In this document: piece by piece, positions 20,295-32,187 of the stretch
Layout: each line of letters opens with the position of its first letter
Position numbering within the stretch: the first letter of the stretch is position 1
Origin: Mycoplasmataceae bacterium UBA3729
GTDB taxonomy: Bacteria > Bacillota_I > Bacilli_A > Mycoplasmatales > Mycoplasmoidaceae
Direction of reading: 5' to 3'
Length of the DNA: 64,000 nucleotides
Assembly: GCA_002372615.1 (NCBI GenBank)
Contig: DFHG01000009.1
Span: 186,001-250,000, forward strand
Notes under the pieces: generated by a model
The model's input: only the letters and a program-made list of their open reading frames with translations
Database searches by the model: none
What the model was told of the DNA's origin: nothing
Made by a program: the position numbers and the translations under genes

Positions 20295-21017
20295 ATGCGG
20301 ATTGACATTTTCTTGGCAAAAAATAAATATTTTTCTTCAAGAACCAAAGCACAAAATGCTATCAAGTCAGGTTATATTTTTGTTAATAATAAACTTGTTA
20401 CAAATTCAAGTTTAGATATTGATGAACAATCTAAAATTTATATTATAAATCAGAATAATTATGTATCACGAGGCGCTAATAAATTAAGCTATGCCATAAA
20501 AGAATTAAATTTTAATTTTAAAAATAAAATTGTTCTTGATGTTGGTTCTAGTACTGGTGGATTTACACAAATTGCCTTAATTAATGGTGCTAAATATATA
20601 TATGCAGTTGATGTTGGCTGTGATCAAATGGATAAATCATTGGCTAATAATAAAAAGATTAAATTGTTTGAAAATACTAATTTTAGAGACATAAATATTA
20701 ATTTATTTGATAAAAAAATTGATATTATTATTGCTGATTTATCATTTATTTCATTGGTTAAATTATTAAATAAAATTATTGAAGTTTTTAAATATAAATT
20801 GGAATTATTATTACTTATCAAACCACAATTTGAATTAAGCAAAGAAATAATTAAAAAGAATAAAGGTATTATTAAAAATGAAAAATATTGGAAAATTGCT
20901 ATTAATAAAATAGTAAATTATGCTAAATCAATAGGGTTTAAAGTAATTAATTTGATTAAATCAAAAATTTTAGGAAAGGATGGTAATACTGAATTTTTTA
21001 TTCATTTAAGTAAATAA
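20295..21017 (+). CDS. tlyA: TlyA-family rRNA 2'-O-methyltransferase
   Basis: A 240-residue protein with an N-terminal S4 RNA-binding domain (MRIDIFLAKNKYFSSRTKAQ...IKSGYIFVNNKLV) and an FtsJ-like methyltransferase domain with the SAM-binding motif VLDVGSSTGGFTQIAL (about 76-91) and DIIIADLSFISL. Family members methylate ribosomal RNA riboses; older annotations call them hemolysin A. No TGA occurs in the gene. TATAAT at 20275-20280 gives a very short leader. It is followed 2 bases later by dinB. Confidence 0.92.
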   Translation: MRIDIFLAKNKYFSSRTKAQNAIKSGYIFVNNKLVTNSSLDIDEQSKIYIINQNNYVSRGANKLSYAIKELNFNFKNKIVLDVGSSTGGFTQIALINGAKYIYAVDVGCDQMDKSLANNKKIKLFENTNFRDININLFDKKIDIIIADLSFISLVKLLNKIIEVFKYKLELLLLIKPQFELSKEIIKKNKGIIKNEKYWKIAINKIVNYAKSIGFKVINLIKSKILGKDGNTEFFIHLSK

Positions 21018-21019
21018 TT

Positions 21020-22183
21020 ATGAAAATTATTTTACATATTGATATGAATGCTTTTTTTGCATCAGTAGAAGAAGTTCTTAACTCTAAATTTGTAAATCAA
21101 CCAATTGCTGTTTGTGGGAAAACTACAAGATCTGTTGTTGCTTCACCAAATTACATAGCAAGAAAATTAGGAATAAAAGCAGCAATGCCTGTTTTTCAAG
21201 CAAAGAAAATATGTCGAAAATTGATAATAGTAGATTCACATTTTGATGATTATAAAGAATATTCACATAAATTTATCACATTATTAAGAACAAAAATAAC
21301 TAACAAAATTGAACAAATATCAATTGATGAATGTTTTGTTGATGCAACTAACTTATGCAAATCAACAAATGATGCTTTTATTCTTGCACAAAAAATTCAA
21401 AATCTAATTTATAAAACACTTAAATTAAAAACATCAATTGGTGTTTCATACAATAAATTTTTAGCAAAAATGGCTAGTGATTTAAAAAAACCAATGGGAA
21501 TTACAACTATTTTTACTAAAAAAGATATAAAAGAAAAAATTTGACCATTACCAGTGAATGATATGTATCTCATTGGTAAATCAACTGCAAGAATATTAAA
21601 TGATAATGGGATTTTCACTATTGGTGATATAGCTAAAAACAAAAACAAGAGAAAATTAAAGGAAATACTTGATGTAAATTGAGAAATGCAATATTTTCAT
21701 GCGAATGGATATGGTGATGATGAATTGAATTATTCTTACAATGAAATTAAATCTATTAGCTGTAGTGAAACTTTTTTAGTTGATACTAATAATTTTGATG
21801 AAATTATTGCTAAAATTTCTGAATTAACTCAACAAGCCTATAAGCGAATGAAAGAATTATCATTATGTGGTAAAACTTTTAGTGTTGTAGTTAAATATCC
21901 AAATTTTGTTTCAACAATTAAAAGTATAACTTACAAATATTTAAATGACTTCAATGATATTTTAAAAATCATGATTGATTTGTATGTAAATAACTTTGCA
22001 TATAAACAAATTAGATTAGTAGGCATATCAATACATAATTTAAAAAGTTCAAAGCAAATCAATTCTCCTCTCTTTGATAATTACAAATCCAATCATGAAA
22101 ATATATTTAAAAAAATTATTAATGATGTTAATAAAGAAATGAGTCTTGATATTATTGATTTAGCCAAAAACAAACTTGATTAA
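21020..22183 (+). CDS. dinB: DNA polymerase IV (Y-family)
   Basis: A translesion polymerase of 387 residues. Y-family hallmarks: ILHIDMNAFFASVEEVLN at the N-terminus (first catalytic Asp), PNYIARKLGIKAAMPV, the second acidic pair in ISIDECFVDAT, and SIGVSYNKFLAKMASDLKKP in the palm/thumb. The little-finger domain follows two TGA Trp codons. No beta-clamp motif was picked out with confidence. Its stop shares a TTAA with the convergent ruvB stop. Confidence 0.94.
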
Positions 22184-23103
22184 TTATTTTTTAATAACCT
22201 TTTATATACTTCTATTCCTTTTTTACTGATTGTTCTTCCTTTTGATGATTTATTTATTAGCCCCATTTTTATTAAATATGGTTCAATTTTTAATTCAATA
22301 GTTAATTCGTTTAAACCTAATATTTGACTAATTGTTTTTATGCTTAAATTATTTTGATTTTCAACAAGTGATTTTAAATATAAATAATCATTGTTTGTAT
22401 ATCCTTTGTGTATATATCCTAATTTAAACAATATTTCTTTTATAGATATTTCACTTTTCCAAAGTCTAAAATCTTTAATTCTTCTAATAAATTTATATGC
22501 TAGTCGTGGTATACCTTTGCATGGTTCTATTAATTTAATGATTTCTTCATCTGTGAGATTTACTTTTAATTTGTTAGCATAAAAAATAATTATTTTTTGG
22601 ATTTCTTCTTCATCATAATAATTAAGATTCATTATTATTCCAAATCTATCTTCTAAAGGTTGAGGAATTTTACCTAAAATTGTTGTTGCTCCAATTAAAG
22701 TAAATTTTGGTAAATCAATTCTTGTTAATTTACTATTAAAATCTTTACCGATGTTAATATCTAAAACATTATTTTCCATAGCAGAATAAAATAATTCAAA
22801 ACAATTTGTATTTACTGCATGTATTTCATCAATAAACAAAATATCATTATCATTGATACTTAATAGTAAATTGATAATATCAATTGGTTTTTGAATCATT
22901 GAGCCTTGAACAATGTGAATATTTCGTTTTAATTCATTACTAATTATTTTTGCTAATGTTGTTTTACCAGTTCCAGGTAGTCCATAAAATAAACAATGTT
23001 CTAATGGTAAATTATTAATTTTACAAGAGTTGATATAGATTTTTAAATTGTCAATAATTTGTTTTTTGCCAATAAAATTATTAAAAGAATTAATTTTTAT
23101 CAT
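22180..23103 (-). CDS. ruvB: Holliday junction helicase subunit RuvB
   Basis: RuvB is the AAA+ motor that drives branch migration with RuvA. The 307-residue protein has NNFIGKKQIIDNLKIYI at the start, Walker A GLPGTGKT (about 42-49), Walker B ILFIDEIHAV, sensor LIGATTILGKIPQPLEDRFG and the C-terminal winged helix with SSKGRTISKKG. No TGA codons. The start overlaps the end of ruvA by 14 bases, giving the usual ruvA-ruvB order. Confidence 0.96.
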   Translation of the reverse strand: MIKINSFNNFIGKKQIIDNLKIYINSCKINNLPLEHCLFYGLPGTGKTTLAKIISNELKRNIHIVQGSMIQKPIDIINLLLSINDNDILFIDEIHAVNTNCFELFYSAMENNVLDINIGKDFNSKLTRIDLPKFTLIGATTILGKIPQPLEDRFGIIMNLNYYDEEEIQKIIIFYANKLKVNLTDEEIIKLIEPCKGIPRLAYKFIRRIKDFRLWKSEISIKEILFKLGYIHKGYTNNDYLYLKSLVENQNNLSIKTISQILGLNELTIELKIEPYLIKMGLINKSSKGRTISKKGIEVYKRLLKNN

Positions 23104-23689
23104 TTAAAGAGTTATTATGGTTAACAATAATTTTAATAGCATTTGCAATTAATGTCGATAGTTCAACATCCTTGCTATTATTAGCATTAATTTTATTAAT
23201 GGCATATCTAATATCTGTATCCTTATAACCTAATGCATTTAATGCTGAAAATAATTTGGTAATTATGGGATCAGCTTTATTATGATTAATTGATTTATCA
23301 TATAGTGTTTCAATAATCGTATGGGCAAGTTTTTCATTAATATTTTTACATTTAGCTAATTCTAAATATTTTTTATCATTGATTAATTGTCAAATTAAAC
23401 TATTATCATTGCGACAAATTCCTAATGCTGTTTTTGGTCCAATTCCTTGACACATCATCAGTGAAATAAATAATTCCTTCTGTGCATATGTTTTAAATCC
23501 ATATATTTGCTGAATAAAACTATTTTTTGATGTTGAAGAATATTGTGCATAAACAAATAAATGAATTTTTTGATTTTGATTAAAGTCATTAGGGTTAGCT
23601 ACATTTATGACATATCCTTTATTATTAACTTCAAAAGTAATTGAGGTTTTATTAATTGATATTACTGTTCCTAAAAAATATGAATACAT
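23090..23689 (-). CDS. ruvA: Holliday junction DNA-binding subunit RuvA
   Basis: RuvA binds the junction and recruits RuvB. The product has 199 residues: an OB fold (MYSYFLGTVISINKTSITFEV), a helix-hairpin-helix region with LMMCQGIGPKTALGI (about 78-92) and a C-terminal domain III (KLFSALNALGYKDTDIRYAI) that touches RuvB. TGA at 23390-23392 is Trp. GGAGG lies 5 bases before ATG 23689, one of the clearer ribosome binding sites in the window. It is divergent from the flavodiiron gene. Confidence 0.95.
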
Positions 23690-23726
23690 TTATCCTCCAA
23701 ATATTAATATTGAAAAAAATGATTTT

Positions 23727-23758
23727 TTGACAAAGAAATTATTTATTAAGGTTATAAT
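23727..23758 (+). promoter_or_regulatory. Promoter of the flavodiiron gene
   Basis: TTGACA (23727-23732) and TATAAT (23753-23758) are separated by 20 bases, longer than the usual 17. The -10 box ends 6 bases before ATG 23765, so transcription should begin at the start codon and the mRNA would be leaderless. Confidence 0.55.
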
Positions 23759-23764
23759 ACTACC

Positions 23765-24952
23765 ATGAATAAATTAGTAAAAAATAATGTTTATTGGATA
23801 GGAAATATTGATTGAGAATTAAAAAAATTTCATGGAGAGGATTTTTCTTTAAATAATGGTTCAAGTCAAAACTCATATTTAATAAAGGAAGAAAAAACAG
23901 TATTGATTGATACTGTATGATTGCCCCATAGCACTAATTTCATTGATAATCTTAAAAAAGAAATTGATTTGAATAAAATTGACTACATCATTATTAATCA
24001 TAGTGAGATTGATCATTCTGGTTCCCTTCCTGATTTAATGAAAGAAATTCCTAATACACCAATTTATTGTACCGCTAAATCAGTAGAAAGTTTAGAAGGA
24101 CAATATGGAAAAAATAATTGAAATTTTCACATTGTTAAAAATGGAGATAGTTTAGATATAGGAAATAATAAAAAATTAATATTTATTCAAATGACAATGC
24201 TACATTGACCTGATTCAATGGCAACATATCTTGCTAGTGATAATATTTTATTTTCTAATGATGCATTTGGGCAACATTATGCTACCGATGTATTGTTTAA
24301 TGATTTATCAGATCAAAATGTATTAATGAAAGAAGCATTAAAATATTATGTAAATATTTTAAATCCTTATGGTATGTTAGTCAAAAATAAGATTAATGAA
24401 TTAAAAAAATTAAATTTACCAATAGATATAATTGCTCCAAGTCATGGTATTATTTGAAGAAATAATCCTACCCAGATTATTGATTTATATGATAAATGAT
24501 CAAGTGATTATAAAGAAAATCAAATTACCATTGTTTATGAAACAATGTGAAATGGTACAAAAAAAATAGCTGAAGAAATTGAAAAATATATTAAAGCAAA
24601 ATATCCTAACATAATAGTTAAATTATTTAATATTGGGATCACAGATAAAACAGATATTACGGTAGAAATATTTAAATCAAAAACCATAATTGTTGGTGCA
24701 CCAACAGTTTATAATGATATTCCTTCAACAATGACTGGATTTTTATCATTTCTTAAACAATTAAAATTTAAGAATAAGAAGGCTATGGCATTTGGCTGTT
24801 ATGGTTGGAGTGGTGAAGGATGTAAAATTATTAATGAAAAATTACAGCAAGCAGGATTTACTGTGTCTACAAATTTTATAAAATCATTATGAAATCCAAA
24901 TAAAGATGTATTTGATCAAATACCTAATCTCATTGATGAGTTAGTTAAGTAA
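23765..24952 (+). CDS. Flavodiiron protein (A-type, O2/NO reductase)
   Basis: A 395-residue two-domain enzyme that reduces O2 to water or NO to N2O. The metallo-beta-lactamase-like domain has the diiron ligands H79-x-E81-x-D83-H84 (NHSEIDHSG), H147 (LHWPDS), D166 (SNDAFG) and H227 (APSHGIIW). From about residue 253 a flavodoxin domain follows, with the FMN loop [17 protein letters not shown] and [18 protein letters not shown]. No rubredoxin domain is fused, so an external donor is needed. Eight of ten Trp codons are TGA, so it is adapted to host decoding. It is unusual for mollicutes and indicates O2 protection in an anaerobe. Confidence 0.93.
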
Positions 24953-24965
24953 TAATAGAATTGTA

Positions 24966-24971
24966 TATAAT
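24966..24971 (+). promoter_or_regulatory. Probable -10 box of tRNA-Gly
   Basis: TATAAT ends 15 bases before the mature tRNA 5' end, leaving a short 5' leader for RNase P. Confidence 0.5.
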
Positions 24972-24986
24972 ACTTATTATTACTAT

Positions 24987-25060
24987 GCAGATGTAATTCA
25001 ATGGTAGAATATGGCCTTGCCAAGGCTAGTATGTGGGTTCGATTCCCATCATCTGCTCCA
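24987..25060 (+). tRNA. tRNA-Gly (anticodon GCC)
   Basis: A 74-base cloverleaf: acceptor stem GCAGATG/CATCTGC, D arm, anticodon loop TTGCCAA (GCC), T arm GTGGG TTCGATT CCCAT and encoded CCA at 25058-25060. It lies 34 bases after the flavodiiron stop with its own -10 box. Confidence 0.95.
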
Positions 25061-25083
25061 TAAAATAATTAAAGTTGATATAC

Positions 25084-25110
25084 AAGAATTCTTAATTCAT
25101 AATTCTTTTT
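25084..25110. terminator. Weak possible terminator between tRNA-Gly and pcrA
   Basis: AAGAATT and AATTCTT flank a 10-base loop and are followed by TTT. The stem is AT-rich and overlaps the pcrA stop region, so the call is weak. Confidence 0.25.
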
Positions 25111-27314
25111 AATGATTTATGCGTTCCTATTATTGTTTTAATGCCATAAGGTTTTTTAAAAACGATTGTTAAAACATCATTTTCTATTCCTACAATATGA
25201 CCAATTCCAAAAACAGTATGAACAACTTGGTCTCCTATACTATATTGAATAGCTTTTTTTTCATACATAGTTGAATAATCTATTGGGTCTTGTGAATTAA
25301 ATCAAGTTTCATCATTTTTTGATAATGGTGTAAATCTACTTACTACTCTTTTTAAATTCTTTTCACCAATCTCTTGAATAAAACTAGATTCAAATAAACT
25401 TCGACCATAATTAAAAAATGATGAGGAGGTCAAAAATAAATATTGTTTTGCTCTAGTTATACCTACAAACAATACTCTTCTTTCTTCTTCAATATCAGTA
25501 TTTTCCGCTAATCTTTGTATTGGGAATACTCCTTCATATAAACCAACAATAAAAACTGCTTTATATTCACTTCCCTTAGCAAAATGTACAGTCATTAATG
25601 AAACAGTATTGAAATCTTGTTTTGATTTATTGTCATCAATAGATGTATCAATATATAAAGCAATTGATTGTAAGAAATTATCAATTGATGAACCAGGATT
25701 TTCATTTTCATATTCTTTAATAGAATTAATTAATTCATTGATGTTGTCCATTTTATTTTTTGCTTCTTCTTCAGAAAGATATGACATTAAATATTCTGCA
25801 TATCCAATAGTTTCAACAATTTTTTTGCATAATTCACTAGGGGAAATAATTTTTGCTTGGTTTTGTAAAAATTTAATGGTTTTAACAAAATCATTAATTT
25901 TACTTGCATTCCAATTTGTTTCATTTTGATTAGAAAAAATTGCTTGAGCAAAAGTGATATTATTTTCTTTAGCATATTCATCAATTTTGTTAATTGTTGC
26001 TTCCCCAATTTTTCTACTAGGAACATTAATAACTCTTTTAATGGCTAATTCATCATTTTCATGATTAATTAATCTTAAATAAGCTAATATATCTTTGATT
26101 TCTTTTCTTTGATAAAACTTGATACTACCATAAACAAAGTAAGGAATACCAAAATCAATTAATGCTTTTTCTATAAATCGTGATAAATAATTACTTCGAT
26201 ATAAAATAGTAATGTCCTTATATTCTAGATGGTGTTTATTGATTAATTCATTTATTTTTTGAGCAATGAATTTTCCTTCTTCATGTTGACTATCGCCATA
26301 GTAATAAATCACTTGTTCAGAATTTAAAGAATCAGTTACTAAATTTTTCTTAATCCGATTTTTATTATGACTAATTAATTCATTTGCAACATTCAAAATA
26401 TTTTGATTAGAACGATAATTTTTATCAAGAATAATTATTTTAGTATTAGGGAATGATTTAATAAAATCTTTGAAGATGTATGAGTATGCTCCTCTTCATT
26501 CATAAATTGTTTGATCTGGATCACCTACAGCAAATACATTTTGATTATTATTTATAATTTTTTTAAGAATTGCAAATTGATAACAATCTGTATCCTGAAA
26601 TTCATCTACCAAAATATAATCAAATCTGTTTGCTCATTTTTCAGCAATTTTAGGATGTTTATTAAATAATTTATAAACACCAGTGATTAGGTCATCAAAA
26701 TCTAATCAATTATTTGTTTTTTTTAATTTTTGATATCTTCTATATATATCATTAATGTGATTATTATCTTCTTCCAAAAGAATATGTTTTTTAATTTTAT
26801 CAGACACTTGTTGTAGTTCACATGTTTTAGCACTATAAATATCTAATTCATCAATCGTGCTATAAATTATTTGTGCAATCATTTCGATCATTAATTTTGA
26901 TTTACATCGTGTAGCGAAATCTTTATTTAAATTTAAATCACGATAAATTTGATTGATAATTGTTAATTTTTCTTCTTCATCAATAATTCTAAAATCAGGT
27001 GCCCCACCAATAGAAACTATATCTTTTTGTAGAATTCTTGAACATAAACCATGATAAGTGAAAATTTTTGCTTGAACAGTTTTACCTAATAATCCATTAA
27101 CTCGAGCTTTCATTTCGCTACAAGCAATATTGGTAAAAGTAATTGCTAAGATTCGATAATCTGGACAACCTGTATTTTCGATAATATAACTTAATCTAGT
27201 TGTTAAAACTTTTGTTTTTCCTGTTCCAGCACCAGCAACAACCAAAATTGGTCCATTAATTGTTTTAACTGCTTCAATTTGTGCATTATTAAGATTTAAT
27301 TTATTAATATCCAT
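25092..27314 (-). CDS. pcrA: UvrD/PcrA-type 3'-5' DNA helicase
   Basis: A superfamily I helicase of 740 residues that unwinds DNA in repair and strips RecA. Motifs in order: Q motif LNNAQIEAV, Walker A VAGAGTGKTKVLTTRL (about 26-41), motif II VDEFQDTD, motif III GDPDQTIYEWRGAYS, then FKxxxSEYKAVFIVGL and the EEERRVLFVGITRAKQYL block near the C-terminus, ending with a Tudor-like tail (VHTVFGIGHIVGIENDVLTIVF). TGA is Trp at several points. The length is normal for PcrA. Confidence 0.95.
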
Positions 27315-27317
27315 ACA

Positions 27318-28073
27318 TTAAATTTGATTAATCTCATCATTTGGATTAGATAAAATTCCACCTGGTAAACTGTAATTTCTTTTAGGAGTTATTAATTTAT
27401 TATTCAAATTGTTATTTTTATCTTTGTCACCAATTATATCAACTGTTTTAACAATTACAATATTAGAAAATTTATCATGTCATGCTTGTCGTTTAGGATG
27501 AGCAATAATAGAAATGATAATAGAAATGATTAATATTATCATAACTCCATTCAGTGTTAAAAAGAAAATTTTATATATGTAATATTCATTATCATTTTTT
27601 GTAATACTAAATAATGATGTAATAATTTGGTAAGATATTTTTGCACCTTTTGTATATCCTACAACACACAAAATTAGTGAAAAAGCAAAACTAATAAATG
27701 AATAAATTATTCAAATAAACATTTCATGTTTTATTAAATTAAACAATCAATGTGTTAATAATTGATTGTAAATAGCTAATTTAAATAATTTCATGCATAG
27801 TGTTTTACCTTTTCAAAAATAAGGTTGGATGATAAAATAAATAAAAAATAATGATGTAGCAATAATACTAAAACAAAAATATCGTCATGGTTCACTAATA
27901 ATAAAATTAAATTCCCCTTTAAAATTAGGATCAGTTAAGAAAATAGCACTTGCACAACTAAAAGATACTAATAAAACAATAATAAAATCACAAATACGAG
28001 TGAAAATTCTTATACCAGGTGCAGCAAGCCCATATCTACTTGATTTATTTTTACTATTGATATTTTCAATCAT
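27318..28073 (-). CDS. RDD-family membrane protein
   Basis: A 251-residue integral membrane protein. The N-terminus has PGIRIFTRICDFIIVLLVSF, and after further helices comes ISIIAHPKRQAWHDKFSNIVIV, which together match the Arg and Asp pattern of the RDD domain (paired helices of unknown transport or assembly function). About five hydrophobic segments; the C-terminal 50 residues are hydrophilic. TGA is used for several Trp codons. It sits 3 bases after the glycosyltransferase-like gene on the same transcript. Confidence 0.75.
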
Positions 28074-28076
28074 AAA

Positions 28077-29048
28077 TTATTTATTTTTATTCATAAAATG
28101 TTTTATGTAAAATGGCATAAAAATTATGTGTTGTAAGTAATTAATAATTGTTTTGTCATCTAAATTATCTTTTGCTAATAAAGTTTTATTTTTCTTTCAA
28201 TTAGGAATCTTCTTATCACATCAATGTTTTGCATAATCAATAGCTCTACCTAAATTCTTAGTTTTGTTAAATTTATCATCTATATAAATGCATTTTAAAA
28301 ATGAATATAAAACCATTCTAATCATAATATATTCAATTTGTGTTTTATTTGTTTTATAAAACTCATCGTCTTTATGATTCAAAATTTGATTGCATTGGTA
28401 AACTAAATCATAACAGTTGAATATAGAAAATTTTGCCGATTTACATAAAATTTTTACATCAGGTAATATTGCAATTTTTTTTGCAAATGAAACTAATTCA
28501 TAAGAAAAATGAGTTGTATAGTGTTTAAAAGGAATAAATGAAATGTTATTTTGTTTTATAAAATCAACATTTATGATTTTATTAACCATTTTTCCTAAGA
28601 TTTGCAAATATATATTTTTTTTAAATTCACATAATTTAAGTTTTTTAAGATCAGGATAGTTAGCTACATCTTTGCCAACGGTTAAGAATAGCAAATCATA
28701 TTCTTCATTTTTATTATTTAAAATAAATTCATTAAAACATTTAACAAAGTTTTGATCAAAAATATTGCTTCTATCAGCAAAATACACATATTTAGTTTGA
28801 ACATATTTTCTTGCTAATTCAAAAGAAGCAGAATGACTATTAAAATTATTGATAACAATAAACTTAAAATTACTTAATTTTTCATTCAAATTTAATTTTT
28901 CAATAGATTTTTCTTTAATTGTTTCAATCCCATCAGCAATTATTAACAATTCAAAATTTTTATCTGTTTGATTTATTAAACTATCTAAAGATTCAAACAA
29001 ATTTTCATTGAAATTATTTATGTAATAGATTATTGTTAAGTTGTTCAT
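28077..29048 (-). CDS. Glycosyltransferase family 2-like protein lacking a clear DxD
   Basis: A 323-residue protein whose first 120 residues follow the GT-A pattern: LTIIYYINNFNENLFESLDS, LINQTDKNFELLIIADG, then a Rossmann-like strand ending YVYFADRSNIFDQNFVKCF where active family members have DxD. The metal-binding acidic pair is not obvious, so the enzyme may be inactive, metal-independent or simply diverged. The remaining 200 residues are not recognised. No membrane helix was seen. It lies 3 bases from the RDD gene and 3 from the small upstream gene. Confidence 0.6.
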
Positions 29049-29051
29049 ATT

Positions 29052-29399
29052 TTAATTTTTTATCTTAGATTCATCAACTTTTTTTGTTTCTTCTTTATTT
29101 TCTTTTTTATCTTTATTTAATCCAAAGATATTTTCAAATGATGTTCCACCTAAAATATCAGTTAATTTAAATAGATCTAATGAAGTAAGTATATTTTCCA
29201 ATTTCTTTTGAAATTCACCCATTTTACCAAAATATTTGCAAAATAAAGCAATAGTTTGATCGACAAATGAATCAAAATTATCTCCATATTTTTTAGCTTC
29301 CATTGGTGGTAAAGATGATTTCATTTTTTTGAAATCTTCATATGCTTCTTCTAGTTTTTTGTAAGTTTCTTCATTAATTTTTATGGTTTTATAATTCAT
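29052..29399 (-). CDS. Hypothetical small soluble protein
   Basis: 115 residues, unrecognised. It starts MNYKTIKINEETYKKLEEAY, is mostly helical, and ends in a charged Lys/Glu tail (NKDKKENKEETKK). No membrane segment and no Trp. The spacing (3 bases) makes it the first gene of a transcript with the glycosyltransferase-like, RDD and possibly pcrA genes. Confidence 0.65.
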   Translation of the reverse strand: MNYKTIKINEETYKKLEEAYEDFKKMKSSLPPMEAKKYGDNFDSFVDQTIALFCKYFGKMGEFQKKLENILTSLDLFKLTDILGGTSFENIFGLNKDKKENKEETKKVDESKIKN

Positions 29400-29400
29400 A

Positions 29401-29430
29401 ATATTTATATTATTTATATTTATATTATTT
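29401..29430. repeat. Tandem duplication of a 15-base AT repeat
   Basis: ATATTTATATTATTT occurs twice head to tail in the 92-base divergent promoter region between the small hypothetical gene and serS. Copy number could vary between strains. Confidence 0.75.
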
Positions 29431-29491
29431 ATAAATATAATTATAAATATTTTATAATTTATGTAATTTATTATTTTTGGAGTGAGTAATT

Positions 29492-30740
<1,249 letters not shown>

Positions 30741-30763
<23 letters not shown>

Positions 30764-31397
30764 AAATAAATTATTTATTACATTTGAAGGTCCAGATGGT
30801 TGTGGTAAATCAACCATTGCCAAAAAAGTATATGATTATTTAAGTAAATTGTATAAAAACAAAGTCGTTTTAACTCGAGAACCTGGTGGCAAAGAAAATG
30901 CTATTGCCGAAGATATTCGTAATATTTTGTTAAATCATAAAGAATACAATATTCAACATAATGCAGAAGCATTATTATTTGCTGCAAGTAGAGCCCAGCA
31001 TGTAAATGATTTTATTATTCCTCATTTAAAAAAAGGTCATATTGTTTTGTGTGATAGATATATTCATTCTTCACTAGTTTATCAAGGATATGTTTCAAAT
31101 TTAGGAATAAATAAAATTCTTGAAATTAATAAATTTGCTATTAAAAACACTATGCCTAATTTAGTAATTTTAATAATGTTAGAACCTAAAAAATGTATAG
31201 AAAGAATTAGACAAAACACTAGAAATATGAATAGATTGGATTATCAATCTTTTGGTATACAAAAAAAAGTATATAGTGGTTACCAATTACTTATTAAAAA
31301 ATTTCCTAATGTCATCAAACCAGTTAATGGTGATCAAACAGTAGATAATGTTTTTAAAGATGTTTTAAAAATCATTAATAAATATGTTAAGAAGTAA
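30741..31397 (+). CDS. tmk: Thymidylate kinase
   Basis: Tmk makes dTDP from dTMP. It has 218 residues with P-loop FEGPDGCGKSTIAKKVYDYL, the DR-x motif in VLCDRYIHSSLVYQG, and TREPGG. ATG 30741 is chosen because family members begin shortly before the P-loop strand; it overlaps serS by 23 bases. It overlaps the holB start by 14 bases, and tmk-holB is a conserved pair in Firmicutes. Confidence 0.95.
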
Positions 31398-32187
31398 TTA
31401 CACTCATTCAATAATTTTTGTAGAGTCAAAATTCTCTAATTTGAATTCGGAGATTAAAAATTTCATGAAATCTATTTGTTGTGATAAGCAACCATTTTGT
31501 AATCAATGTGAATTTTGCAAAAAAATTAATGAAGATAGATATGCTGATTTAATGGAAATTAATGGTAACATGCAAAATATTAGCAAAGAACAAATTACAC
31601 AAATTAAATCAAGATTTAATAGAGCAGGGTTTGAATCAATTAATAAAAAATTTTATGTTATTTATAATTTTGAAAATGCTTCAAAAGAGGCAATCAATTC
31701 TTTGTTAAAATTTATTGAAGAACCTTTACCTTCTACATATGCTATTTTAACAACAAGAAGCATTAGCAAAATTTTACCAACTATAAAAAGTAGATGTCAT
31801 GTTTATAGATTAAAATCAAATAAAAAATATTTTGAAGAAAACATCAATAAATTTGAACTAAATGAAAAACAAAAGAAAATTGTGTTTGAAACATATTTTG
31901 ATTTAGATGAATTTATCACTGATTATAACAGTGGTGATTTTATGCATTATTATGACTTTATTAAAAAGATTGTAACTAATTATGATGACATCAAAACTAT
32001 TAAAGAATTATCATTAGAATTTAAAGAATTAGATTATTTTAAAATTAAAAAAATACTTTTATTTTATAGTGTTTTGCAACCTAATTTCAAAAAAGAATTA
32101 TTAGACTTAATTAACAAATTAAATCTTTATCCAACAAAAATTAGTGTTTTTAATTCAATTTGAAATTTATCAATGGAGAATAAATAA
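31384..32187 (+). CDS. holB: DNA polymerase III delta' subunit
   Basis: The clamp-loader delta' subunit, 267 residues. It has a zinc-binding Cys set (CCDKQPFCNQCEFC at about residues 32-45) and INGNMQNISKEQITQIKSRF, then FYVIYNFENASKEAINSLLKFIEEPLPSTYAILTT, the block typical of delta'. The Walker A region is absent at the short N-terminus, as in other non-hydrolysing delta' proteins. TGA at 32161-32163 is Trp; the stop overlaps the mnmE start. Confidence 0.9.
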
